This document shows positions 1 to 7,140 of a stretch of 8,551 nucleotides of DNA, one piece after another. Both the position numbers and the translations under genes were made by a program. The stretch spans positions 1 to 8,551 of the forward strand of contig CAYGVA010000178.1 in NCBI GenBank assembly GCA_964353225.1. Direction: 5' to 3'. This DNA comes from PCC-6406 sp964353225. Its GTDB lineage: Bacteria; Cyanobacteriota; Cyanobacteriia; Phormidesmidales; Phormidesmidaceae. Below the pieces are notes generated by a model. It saw only the letters and a list, made by a program, of their open reading frames with translations, did not search any database and was not told the origin of the DNA. How positions within the stretch are numbered: the stretch's first letter is position 1; each line of letters starts with the position of its first letter.

Positions 1-1688
1 TCGTTCCAGGGGAAACCCCTGTGGGAATGCGACTTCCCCTAGGGGACCTGCCCCAGCCCGATGCCTTTGCCACGGAAGCCCTGCCCAAACTCACTGAGGC
101 CCCGATTCGTCCAGAAGCGATCGCCCCCTTAGCCGCCCCCAACAGCATTCAGTTGGCACTTTGTATCGAGGCTCGCGAAGGGATACTGCATGTGTTCTTG
201 CCGCCCATCGCCTCGGCCCGCAGTTTCGTAGACTTGCTGACCGCCATTGAGGCCACCGCCGAATCCCTGGATATGGCGGTGGTGATTGAGGGCTATGCAC
301 CCCCTTTAAATCAAGGCATTCAAGGCTTTCAACTGACCCCAGATCCGGGGGTATTAGAGGTCAATATTCACCCGGTAGCCACCTGGCACGAACTCGTTGA
401 TCTGCACACCGCCTTGGATGAGGAAGCCTTTGCTTGCGGCCTGACCTGCGAACGATACGGCCTAGATGGCCGCCCCCTCGGCACTGGCGGCGGAGCCCAT
501 ATCACCATCGGTGGATCCACACCAGCCACCAGCCCCCTGCTTCATCGGCCCGACCTGCTGCGGAGTTTGATTACCTATTGGCAGCATCACCCCAGCTTGA
601 CCTACCTGTTTGCGGGGCAGTTTATTGGTCCCACCAGTCAGTCACCTCGGGTCGATGAGGCCCGCCACGACAGTCTCTATGAGTTGGAAGTCGCTTTTCT
701 GAGTCTGGCCCCAGGGGCAGCGGCTTCTCCAGCACTGATCGATCAGCTACTGAGTCCTTTTTTGGCTGACATTACCGGTAATACCCATCGCACGGCCCTC
801 TGCATTGATAAATTATTTCCCATCAATAACCCGCCGTTACAACTCGGTCTCCTGGAATTCCGGAGCTTTGAGATGCCCCCAACCCCGGAGCTACGGTTAC
901 TCCAAATGCTGCTGGTGAGAGCCTTAGTCGCTTGGTTTTGGCAAACGCCGTTTACCCAGCCCCTAAAACGGTGGGGGGCGGATTTGAGCGATCGCTACTT
1001 ACTACCCCATTACCTACAACAAGATTTTGCCACCATCCTCCAGGCGCTAAATCAAGCCGGATATGACTTTTCTGCCGATTGGTTTACCCCTTTTTGGGAA
1101 CGGCGCTTTCCCCGCTGCGGGAAAATCACCCTGGCCGATAACCCAGCCCGCAGTCTGGAGTTACGGGTTGCCTTAGAGCCCTGGCCGGTGATCGGTGACC
1201 TTAGCAACGGCGGCTCTGCGCGACGGGTAGACAATACCTTAGAGCGTTTGCAGATTCGCCTCACCGGGGCCATTGGCGACACCCCAGAAACCGGGCAGTT
1301 AGCCAACCGCTACGGGGTGTTATGCAATGGCCATCGCGTGCCCATGCGCTCCACCGGCATTCCTGGGGAGTATGTGGGCGCAGTCCGGTTTCGCGTCCGC
1401 ACGATGGCGATAGTTGAGCATCCCACCTTGGCCCCCCACGCCCCCCTCACCCTGGTGGTGGTCGATACCTGGCACAAACGAGACGTGGGTCGAGCCGTTT
1501 ACCACGCTCAGCAACCCGATGGCAGCCCCTATGCCGAAGCCCCCACAACCCTGACCACAGCTCAGTCTCGCATCAATGAACGGTTCACCACCCTGGGTAA
1601 GACATTTCCCCTCGGTGAAATCCCCCCCCTGATCATTCATCCCGATGCACCAATGACCTTGGATTTACGTCTGGCCAGTCAGCGGTAG
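1..1688 (+). CDS. DUF2126 putative amidoligase protein, C-terminal part (5' end outside window)
   Basis: The frame is open to the left edge (it reads VPGETPV just before the GTG at 21), so the true start lies upstream and GTG 21 is only an internal valine. The visible 560 or so codons match the DUF2126 family, annotated as putative amidoligase. Hallmarks are TPDPGVLEVNIHP (about nt 339-377), DGRPLGTGGGAHITIGG (about 465-515), RPDLLRSLITYWQHHPSLTYLF (in two parts, about 549-612), and GPTSQSPRVDEARHDSLYEL (about 627-686), followed by a C-terminal half ending in a VVVDTWHKRDVGRAVYH-type block. In many relatives this domain follows an N-terminal transglutaminase-like domain in a protein of about 1100 residues; whether that is so here cannot be seen. 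As I remember the family, the glycine-rich motif usually reads GGGNH, whereas here it is GGGAH. Substrate and reaction are not established for the family. The next gene follows 132 bp downstream on the same strand. Confidence 0.9.
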   Translation, partial: VPGETPVGMRLPLGDLPQPDAFATEALPKLTEAPIRPEAIAPLAAPNSIQLALCIEAREGILHVFLPPIASARSFVDLLTAIEATAESLDMAVVIEGYAPPLNQGIQGFQLTPDPGVLEVNIHPVATWHELVDLHTALDEEAFACGLTCERYGLDGRPLGTGGGAHITIGGSTPATSPLLHRPDLLRSLITYWQHHPSLTYLFAGQFIGPTSQSPRVDEARHDSLYELEVAFLSLAPGAAASPALIDQLLSPFLADITGNTHRTALCIDKLFPINNPPLQLGLLEFRSFEMPPTPELRLLQMLLVRALVAWFWQTPFTQPLKRWGADLSDRYLLPHYLQQDFATILQALNQAGYDFSADWFTPFWERRFPRCGKITLADNPARSLELRVALEPWPVIGDLSNGGSARRVDNTLERLQIRLTGAIGDTPETGQLANRYGVLCNGHRVPMRSTGIPGEYVGAVRFRVRTMAIVEHPTLAPHAPLTLVVVDTWHKRDVGRAVYHAQQPDGSPYAEAPTTLTTAQSRINERFTTLGKTFPLGEIPPLIIHPDAPMTLDLRLASQR

Positions 1689-1820
1689 TGACGCCATGCT
1701 CCGGCTAACCCTTCAATGCAGTAGGCGTTTACCGGAACAGGCGTTAAATTACATTAGACGCGCATTTTTCAATCTGCATCGATTGAGTTCACCCTAGAAT
1801 CGTTAAATCCATTGCCTAAT

Positions 1821-2903
1821 ATGGCGTTTCAAAGGGAATTACGGCAGATTCAAGCTTGGTGTAAACGCCCCAACCCACCCTCCCAGTGGCCCTTGTTGTT
1901 CATTGGGGGGCTGTTGCTGTCTGGGGCGGTGCTGTGGCGTTGGAGCCCAGGCGGTACAGAGGGCGCTTCTACCCAGTGGGTTCCCCTGCATGACAGTCTT
2001 TGGTATAGCGCCAGCTTAGTACGGCAGTCGGCAGTGAGCTTGGCTTTGCAGCCCATGGCTTCAGCGTCATCGGCAGCGGCGACACCCGCAGCGGCAATCG
2101 CAGCCCAGCCCATTGAGCCTTTGCCAACTGAGGCCCCCACTATCCCCGAACCCTTGGCGTCAGGGGCATCCCTGGTCATTGATGACGCCTTGGAAATGCG
2201 GGTGGCGATCGCACGGCAGATCTCCTCCCTACAGGTGGGGGCAAGCACCCAGGGCTGGTTAGTAGATGTCAACGGTCAGCAGCGTTGTGAAATCCCGGCC
2301 CAAAGTAGCTTAGTCGCCACACCGACAGGAGCAGGGCTCAACTTTAATGGCTGCGAACTCTCAACGGCGGTCTGGCTAGAAGCGGCGGCAGGTGGTTATC
2401 TCTATGTGGCCGATAGCTGGTACAAAGGCCGTATGCTGATTCTCAACGATGGCGGCACCCTGATCGCAGTTAATTTCGTATTGTTGCGAGACTATCTTTC
2501 CAGCGTTGTGGGTAGCGAAATGTACCCCCACTGGCCCCTAGAAGCCCTCAAAGCCCAGGCAGTAGCAGCACGCTCCTATGCGCTCACCCATCATGTCCGA
2601 CCGGCCAGCGATCATTTTGATCTAGACAATACCCAACGCTACCAAGCCTATAAAGGCGTTGCCCTCGAAACCACCAATACTCAAATTGCCGTAGCTGCTA
2701 CAGCGGGAGAATTTATTAGCTACGAAGGGGGAATCGTCGAATCCCTTTATGCCGCCTCAGACCAAATTGTGCAAGAGGCCCACGGCGGTCAGGGCATGAG
2801 TCAAACCGGTGCCAAGGACTACGCCGTCCAGGGATATACCTATCAACAGATTTTGGGGACCTACTACCCCAGTACCACCCTCTCTCGCCTCGTGGTGCAA
2901 TAG
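1821..2903 (+). CDS. SpoIID/LytB domain protein, membrane-anchored
   Basis: 360-aa protein. I chose the ATG at 1821; a TTG at 1812 would add three residues, and neither start has a clear Shine-Dalgarno sequence. Residues about 23-41 (WPLLFIGGLLLSGAVLW) form a membrane anchor. An Ala/Pro-rich stretch follows to about residue 110, and then a SpoIID domain. The hallmark block is DYLSSVVGSEMYPHWP followed by EALKAQAVAARSYAL, from about residue 224. Glu233 of the EM motif aligns with the glutamate needed for SpoIID lytic transglycosylase activity in Bacillus. The C-terminal signature HGGQGMSQTGAKDYAVQGY with a following QQILGTYYP begins at His321. The segment before it is shorter than in the Bacillus enzyme. 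SpoIID proteins act on peptidoglycan glycan strands; cyanobacteria do not sporulate, so a general role in wall remodelling is inferred. The protein probably acts on the periplasmic side of the inner membrane. Confidence 0.88.
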   Translation: MAFQRELRQIQAWCKRPNPPSQWPLLFIGGLLLSGAVLWRWSPGGTEGASTQWVPLHDSLWYSASLVRQSAVSLALQPMASASSAAATPAAAIAAQPIEPLPTEAPTIPEPLASGASLVIDDALEMRVAIARQISSLQVGASTQGWLVDVNGQQRCEIPAQSSLVATPTGAGLNFNGCELSTAVWLEAAAGGYLYVADSWYKGRMLILNDGGTLIAVNFVLLRDYLSSVVGSEMYPHWPLEALKAQAVAARSYALTHHVRPASDHFDLDNTQRYQAYKGVALETTNTQIAVAATAGEFISYEGGIVESLYAASDQIVQEAHGGQGMSQTGAKDYAVQGYTYQQILGTYYPSTTLSRLVVQ

Positions 2904-3033
2904 TCTTGAGGGTTCTGGCATCAAAATCCCCAGGCCGTTTCCAGCGATCGCCATCACCAAACAACTACGGTATTTACCGCAGTGACGGGGGGTGTCGTTT
3001 AAGCTACCGACAATCGCATCCTTATTTTCCCAA

Positions 3034-4383
3034 ATGCCTTTCCCAGAACCCTCACCGGCCTCTCCCCGTCTGAAGGCCATTCGTGGATCATTTTTGGATT
3101 TTATCGATGATCCCTTTTACGCCCCCGAAGAAGATAGCGTCCGTTATCTGGCCGATGGCTTAATGGTGCTCGAAGCAGGCAAGATCAAAGCCTTAGGTCC
3201 CTTTATCGATTTACAAGCTGAGTATGGCGCTCTACCCACTACAGCCTATCCGGGGCGGTTGATTATGCCAGGGTTTATCGATACCCACGTCCACTATCCC
3301 CAAACCGGCATGATTGCCGCCTACGGCGAACAACTTCTGGAATGGCTGAACCAATACACCTTCCCCACGGAAGCCAAATTTAAGGATCAAGCCTATGCCC
3401 GTAAAGTAGCAGACCTGTTTTTGGATGAACTATTGCGGAATGGAACCACCACGGCCCTTGTCTTTGCCGCTGTATTTCCCCAATCTGTAGAGGCTTTTTT
3501 TGAGGCGGCCGATCGCCGCCACCTCTGCATGATTGCAGGCAAAGTGATGATGGATCGCCACGCCCCAGACTTTGTCTGCGATACAGCAGAGTCATCCTAC
3601 CAAGACAGCAAAGCCCTCATTCAGAAATGGCATAAAAAAGGGCGCTTACACTATGCCGTCACCCCCCGGTTTGCGATCACCTCCACCGAGGAGCAACTGC
3701 AGCGGGCAGGGCAACTGCTACAAGAATTTCCCGATGTCTATCTCCATACTCACTTATGTGAAAACGTAGATGAAGTCGCCTGGGTAAAAGATTTATTTCC
3801 CCACTGCCAGGGCTATCTCGACGCCTATGATCGCGCCGGTTTAGTGACCGATCGCGCCGTCTTTGCCCATGGCGTACAGCTCACCGATGCCGAATTTCAA
3901 CGCCTCTCAGCAGCCCAATCCGCGATCTCCTTTTGCCCCACCTCTAATCTCTTTCTCGGCAGCGGCCTATTTAAGCTAGAACAGGCCAAATCAACAGAAC
4001 ACCCCGTAAAAGTGGGGTTGGGCACCGATGTGGGGGCCGGGACCAGCTTCTCGATGCTGCAAACCGCCAACGAAGCCTACAAAGTGGCACAACTCCGCCA
4101 TCAAAACCTCTCCCCCTTCAAAGCGTTATTCTTAGCGACCCTCGGCGGGGCCAGAGCCCTCCGCCTAGAGGACGTCATTGGCAATTTCGACCTTGGCAAA
4201 GCCGCCGACTTCATCGTGCTCAACCCCAGGGCAACCCCATTAATGGCCTTTCGGAATGACGCCGCCCCCCCCAGTTCGCTCAAAGCATTAGCCGATCGCA
4301 CCTTCGCCTTGATGATGATGGGGGACGATCGCGCCGTGCAGGCCACCTATATCCTCGGGCAGCTCGCCTACGAACAGCCATAA
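3034..4383 (+). CDS. guaD: guanine deaminase
   Basis: 449-aa amidohydrolase that converts guanine to xanthine and ammonia in the cytoplasm, feeding purine salvage and nitrogen recovery. The frame also allows a GTG start at 2992, but family members begin shortly before the KAIRGSFLDF block, so ATG 3034 is preferred; neither start has a convincing ribosome-binding site. Metal ligands are visible: His85 and His87 in PGFIDTHVHYP, His240 in YLHTHLCEN, and Asp332 in GLGTDVGAGTSFSM; His279 (FAHGVQL) is a conserved active-site residue. Guanine-deaminase-specific blocks are QTGMIAAYGEQLLEWLNQY from about residue 90 and CPTSNLFLGSGLFKL in the C-terminal half. The length is normal and the gene looks intact. 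It starts 130 bp after the SpoIID gene and is convergent with the next gene, with 26 bp between the stop codons and no evident terminator hairpin. Confidence 0.94.
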   Translation: MPFPEPSPASPRLKAIRGSFLDFIDDPFYAPEEDSVRYLADGLMVLEAGKIKALGPFIDLQAEYGALPTTAYPGRLIMPGFIDTHVHYPQTGMIAAYGEQLLEWLNQYTFPTEAKFKDQAYARKVADLFLDELLRNGTTTALVFAAVFPQSVEAFFEAADRRHLCMIAGKVMMDRHAPDFVCDTAESSYQDSKALIQKWHKKGRLHYAVTPRFAITSTEEQLQRAGQLLQEFPDVYLHTHLCENVDEVAWVKDLFPHCQGYLDAYDRAGLVTDRAVFAHGVQLTDAEFQRLSAAQSAISFCPTSNLFLGSGLFKLEQAKSTEHPVKVGLGTDVGAGTSFSMLQTANEAYKVAQLRHQNLSPFKALFLATLGGARALRLEDVIGNFDLGKAADFIVLNPRATPLMAFRNDAAPPSSLKALADRTFALMMMGDDRAVQATYILGQLAYEQP

Positions 4384-4409
4384 CCCATGATCAGACCACC
4401 ACTGTCGCG

Positions 4410-6055
4410 CTATCCCATAGCTGAAGAATCCTGAGAATGCGGATCCGAAACCGAACCGCTATGGCCCTGAAGACTAGGGGCATCAGGATTAACGACATTT
4501 AACCGCATGCGGTTGAGTTGATCCATCGCCCAAGTCGCCGTTTGGCGAACCTCCGGATCACTATCACTGGCCGCGTGATTGAGCATCGTTCCCGCTTGGC
4601 TCATCAAGTCATAAATGCGGGTCATATCGCGAATCGCATTTTTGCGAACTTCAGGGTTTTCATCCTGCAAAGACAAGGCTAGAGCCCGATTCATCGGCTT
4701 TAGGGTCTGAGTGCTAATTTCTGCCAACGCCGCCAAAATCAGACTGCGCTCTTTAGAGTCTGCGTCTAGCATGAGCCTTGTCAAAGGCTGCACCGCCGTC
4801 GAGTTCCCCCGCTGCCCCAGTTCCCAAATCGCCTTACGCCGCTGGGCCGGATCCGAACTTTGTAAATCCTGAACCAGTTCATCAATAATATTGACCGGCA
4901 CAAGCTTAGTGGGCGTTTCCGACACCAAGGCTGAAGTTGGGGAAACCGCTTGGGGCAGGGGGAAGGTGTCTTTAATGGGGTTATGGCCATTGCGGGGGGC
5001 ATCAGCCACCGGCATTGGCGGGGCCGCAGTTGAAGGGGCNNNNNNNNNNNNNNNNNNNNNNNNNNNNNNNNNNNNNNNNNNNNNNNNNNNNNNNNNNNNN
5101 NNNNNNNNNNNNNNNNNNNNNNNNNNNNNNNNNNNNNNNGGCCATTGCGGGGGGCATCAGCCACCGGCATTGGCGGGGCCGCAGTTGAAGGGGCCGCAGT
5201 TGAAGGGGCCGCAGTTGAAGGGGCAGTTGTTGCCGCAGCGAAGTCAGGTAATGACGTTGTTTCCATCCCACCGAGGGAACCTGAAGCCGCAGCCATTTCT
5301 GGCATCGCTGCTGGCGTCGCTTCACCCGTGGCAACCTCCGAATCAAGGTCGGGACTAGAGGCAGGGCGGCGGAACAGAAACAAAAAGGCCACAGCCCCTG
5401 CTGTTCCCATGGCGACAACTATCATTCCCACCAACGCCAAGCGAATTAATCCGCCACCGTTTTGCGCCCCAACGGCATCAGCATCAGCCGTATTGACAGG
5501 CGTTTCCTCCAATAGGGCATCGGCTTCTGCCGCCGAGCCATCCAGGGGCGTACTGGCGGCATCAGCTTCCGTCACTTCCGTGGGTTCGCTGGCAGCGGGT
5601 GAGTCAACGGCTGCGTCTGAATCAGTACTGTCCGTCTCCAACTGAGACACATCTGGAATAATCCCCAGGGGATTTTCCGTTGATTGGAGCCGTTGCAAGG
5701 TGAGGGGATCTGGGAGCCCCGTTGTTGCCAGACCAGCATCCCGCTGAAACAGAGAAATGGCCTCACCCGTCTCAGGGCCCAAGATGCCATCCATCGGACC
5801 TTGGTAATATCCCAGCCGACCCAATTGTTGTTGGAGTGTTTCAATCTCTTTGGACGGCGGGGGAGCGCTCCTTGGGTTAGCGTCACCACTCTCTTCTGGT
5901 GCAGCCTCAGGTTCGGTTGCAGCGGGATCTAGTGATTGCGGCGTCTGGGCCAACATTGATGGGTAATCGTCCTCTATCGCCAGGACCCGCTTGCCCAAAG
6001 GACAGCCTAGAATGGCGATCGAGGCTAAGGTCAGTAGCGCAACACGATAAGTCAT
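4410..6055 (-). CDS. peptidoglycan-binding, transmembrane and HEAT-repeat protein, split by an assembly gap
   Basis: As printed, the frame breaks at the N run. Removing the N run plus one copy of the 55-bp flanking duplication (155 bp) gives one continuous frame of 496 aa. Residue numbers refer to that protein. Residues 1-26 look like a signal sequence (hydrophobic 5-18, possible cleavage after VLA). Residues 70-124 are a PG_binding_1-type domain (LQQQLGRLGYYQGPMDGILG, then ETGEAISLFQ). An acidic Ala/Thr/Ser/Asp-rich linker leads to a second hydrophobic helix at 203-228 followed by RR, then an APSTA-rich linker at 270-300. About 338-465 are HEAT-like helical repeats (PAQRRKAIWELGQ, PEVRKNAIRDM, PEVRQTATWAMDQL). 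By the positive-inside rule the wall-binding domain is periplasmic and the repeats cytoplasmic (inferred). A GTG at 6187, preceded by GAGG, would add 44 residues before the signal sequence. The exact function is unknown. Confidence 0.85.
4985..5194. repeat. 55-bp direct duplication flanking the gap
   Basis: 4985-5039 and 5140-5194 are identical base for base, beginning GGCCATTGCGG and ending TTGAAGGGGC, and each abuts the N run. Both copies encode the same peptide on the minus strand (ending PPMPVADAPRNG). The length of 55 equals a standard de Bruijn k-mer size, which suggests two contigs ending in the same k-mer rather than a biological duplication. Confidence 0.9.
5040..5139. other. assembly gap, exactly 100 N
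   Basis: One hundred consecutive N, a common placeholder for a gap of unknown size. It lies inside the peptidoglycan-binding/HEAT gene. The 55 bases to its left (4985-5039) are identical to the 55 bases to its right (5140-5194), so the two contigs probably overlap and the real gap length is zero or negative. Confidence 0.97.
5181..5225 (-). repeat. 15-bp coding tandem repeat, three units (APSTA)
   Basis: Three head-to-tail units of GCAGTTGAAGGGGCC at 5181-5195, 5196-5210 and 5211-5225; the last unit ends in GGGCA. On the minus strand they encode APSTA three times in the linker between the second transmembrane helix and the HEAT region. Units keep the reading frame, so copy number could change without breaking the gene. 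The contig break falls at this array, so the true number of units is uncertain. Confidence 0.88.
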
Positions 6056-6672
6056 GCTTTGAGATGTTTCTAACCCAATCAGGACTGTGCTCGGCCTTTC
6101 GCCCCGATCTAGCCTAGTGCGAGGTGTCAGTCGGTTGCGCTGACGCCGATTTATTCCTGCTAAATCATGCAAAAGTTCTCGAAGCACCCTGCCTCACTTT
6201 AGCCCAACAGTAATAATTTCATCGAAATTCCGCAGCACCCTAGTTTATGGCAGCAATCATAGAATTAGTGATCCCCGCATAAACTCAGATTTTGAGTCCT
6301 CAGGATATGACACTTCACAGTATCCGGCAGGAATGTGCCCGATTCAGGACAAACGGGATTACCCCTGTCCCCTTTGCAGGGGAGGCAACTGTTCCATCGG
6401 TTGGATTTATACAGACCCATCCCGTGCGACCTTAAAGGGTCGATTTAGAATACCCATCTAAAACGGTGATTTTAGGGTGAATGTCCAGGCGGCAGAAAAC
6501 TTCACCGCTTGGAAATTATGTCGCGCAGTGGCAAATCATAAATATTCCTGTCTCCCCCCGCCTGATCGAGACCAGACACCGTAGCCATAGGGAATACTAA
6601 ATATATCTACCGAAAAACCCATTTTTGAGGCGCATTTGATCGATCTGATTGCCCCCTTAAGAGGACTTTGCC
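6056..6672. other. 617-bp region with no convincing gene, with short hairpins
   Basis: This lies between the divergent starts at 6055 (minus) and 6673 (plus). If the minus-strand gene starts at GTG 6187, the region shrinks to 485 bp. Short inverted repeats are visible: ACTCA/TGAGT (6283-6297), TCCCCT/AGGGGA (6368-6383), CGACC/GGTCG (6427-6442) and CTAAAA/TTTTAG (6458-6475). None is followed by a T run, so they are not typical terminators. I saw no tRNA, no known riboswitch core and no strong sigma-70 promoter. The only plus-strand ORF of note is 39 codons from ATG 6481. Confidence 0.6.
6659..6665 (+). promoter_or_regulatory. ribosome-binding site of the 49-aa gene
   Basis: AAGAGGA, with GAGG ending 8 nt before ATG 6673. 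It is a clearer Shine-Dalgarno sequence than that of any other gene here and is the main support for calling the small gene. Confidence 0.5.
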
Positions 6673-6822
6673 ATGAAACCCACTCAAGTTCGGCGGCCTA
6701 AGCAAATCACAGTTGATGCGCCAGCTCGTAACGGATTTTGCTGTGATGTGGATTATCGCAAATACCGGCGAGGTCTCAAGCGGTCACTCAGCTATATGGA
6801 AATGCTCCTGGGTGAAGGGTGA
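6673..6822 (+). CDS. small basic protein of unknown function, 49 aa
   Basis: ATG 6673 to TGA 6820-6822. The protein begins MKPTQVRRPKQITVDAPARN and ends YMEMLLGEG. It is rich in Arg and Lys, especially in the central DYRKYRRGLKRS block, carries adjacent Cys23-Cys24, and has no hydrophobic segment, so it is probably a soluble cytoplasmic protein. Support comes from the well-spaced ribosome-binding site and from a composition that reads like a folded small protein. I do not recognise the family. It stands alone, with a long non-coding region upstream and another small gene 77 bp downstream. A chance ORF cannot be excluded without homologues. Confidence 0.55.
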   Translation: MKPTQVRRPKQITVDAPARNGFCCDVDYRKYRRGLKRSLSYMEMLLGEG

Positions 6823-6865
6823 GGGTACCTAACCATGCGGGCAGAGTTGGGCAATTATGGCAGTC

Positions 6866-6874
6866 TGCTAGTAT
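6866..6874 (+). promoter_or_regulatory. candidate extended -10 promoter of the 29-aa membrane protein gene
   Basis: TGCTAGTAT has an extended -10 TG one base before TAGTAT (four of six matches to TATAAT). A weak -35, TTGGGC at 6847-6852, sits 16 bp upstream. Transcription would start near 6881, leaving about 20 nt before ATG 6900. This favours 6900 over the in-frame ATG at 6873, which overlaps the -10. Confidence 0.35.
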
Positions 6875-6899
6875 GCCTCTGGGGAATCAGAACGACAAC

Positions 6900-6989
6900 A
6901 TGATGAGTGGTAGTTGGCAAGAATGGGCCTTTGTAATCGGCTACCTTTCCTTAGCTCTTTTTGTTGCATGGCAAGTTTTTAGCCGCTAA
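6900..6989 (+). CDS. single-helix membrane microprotein, 29 aa
   Basis: ATG 6900 (or ATG 6903, one codon later) to TAA 6987-6989. The peptide is MMSGSWQEWAFVIGYLSLAL followed by FVAWQVFSR. A hydrophilic N-terminus of about eight residues precedes one hydrophobic helix (about 9-26), ending in a short Ser-Arg tail. Size and shape resemble the 30- to 45-residue single-helix subunits of cyanobacterial photosystems, cytochrome b6f, NDH-1 and bd oxidase, but the sequence does not match those I can recall (PetL, PetN, PetG, PsbM, PsbT, PsbY, Psb30, PsaM, CydX, KdpF), so no name is given. An in-frame ATG at 6873 would add nine polar residues. There is no clear Shine-Dalgarno sequence. It may be a real small subunit or a chance hydrophobic ORF. 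Confidence 0.45.
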   Translation: MMSGSWQEWAFVIGYLSLALFVAWQVFSR

Positions 6990-7034
6990 TTTCTAAAGAC
7001 GCACCGATGGCAACCATTGAGTTCTCCATAGACA

Positions 7035-7125
7035 GTAAGCGTCCCTGGTACTACGCTGGCTGAGCGAAGTCGAAGCCAAAACCTATGCAAGATGTCCCCT
7101 TCGACTCCGCTCAGGGGACGGTTAC
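7035..7125. mobile_element. MITE-like element, copy 1 (91 bp), with 9-bp target duplication
   Basis: The ends are imperfect 11-bp terminal inverted repeats: GTAAGCGTCCC on the left, and GGGACGGTTAC on the right (reverse complement GTAACCGTCCC, one mismatch). The element is flanked by the perfect 9-bp direct repeat CCATAGACA at 7026-7034 and 7126-7134. Inside are a left palindromic arm GGCTGAGCGAAGTCGAAGCC and a right arm CTTCGACTCCGCTCAGGGG, whose cores can pair in 14 of 15 positions. It has no ORF, so it would need a transposase supplied in trans. It lies six bases beyond the stop of the decayed ATPase gene. Its first 44 bases align without gaps to copy 2. Confidence 0.86.
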
Positions 7126-7140
7126 CCATAGACAAGGGGC

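Noticed and set aside
1795..1800. TAGAAT as a -10 element for the SpoIID gene.
   Set aside because: There is no acceptable -35 at 16-18 bp upstream and no extended -10 TG, so the support is too weak for a feature.
2992..3033. GTG 2992 as the guaD start.
   Set aside because: The added 14 residues have no counterpart in the family as I know it; ATG 3034 gives the usual N-terminus.
6481..6600. 39-codon plus-strand ORF from ATG 6481, preceded by AGGGTGA.
   Set aside because: The Shine-Dalgarno-like bases sit too close to the ATG, the composition is unremarkable, and nothing in the peptide suggests a fold or family.
7007..7075. Small plus-strand ORF MATIEFSID... running into element copy 1.
   Set aside because: Both the interrupted and the restored frame end within a few codons. 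It is probably non-coding sequence that happened to hold the target site.
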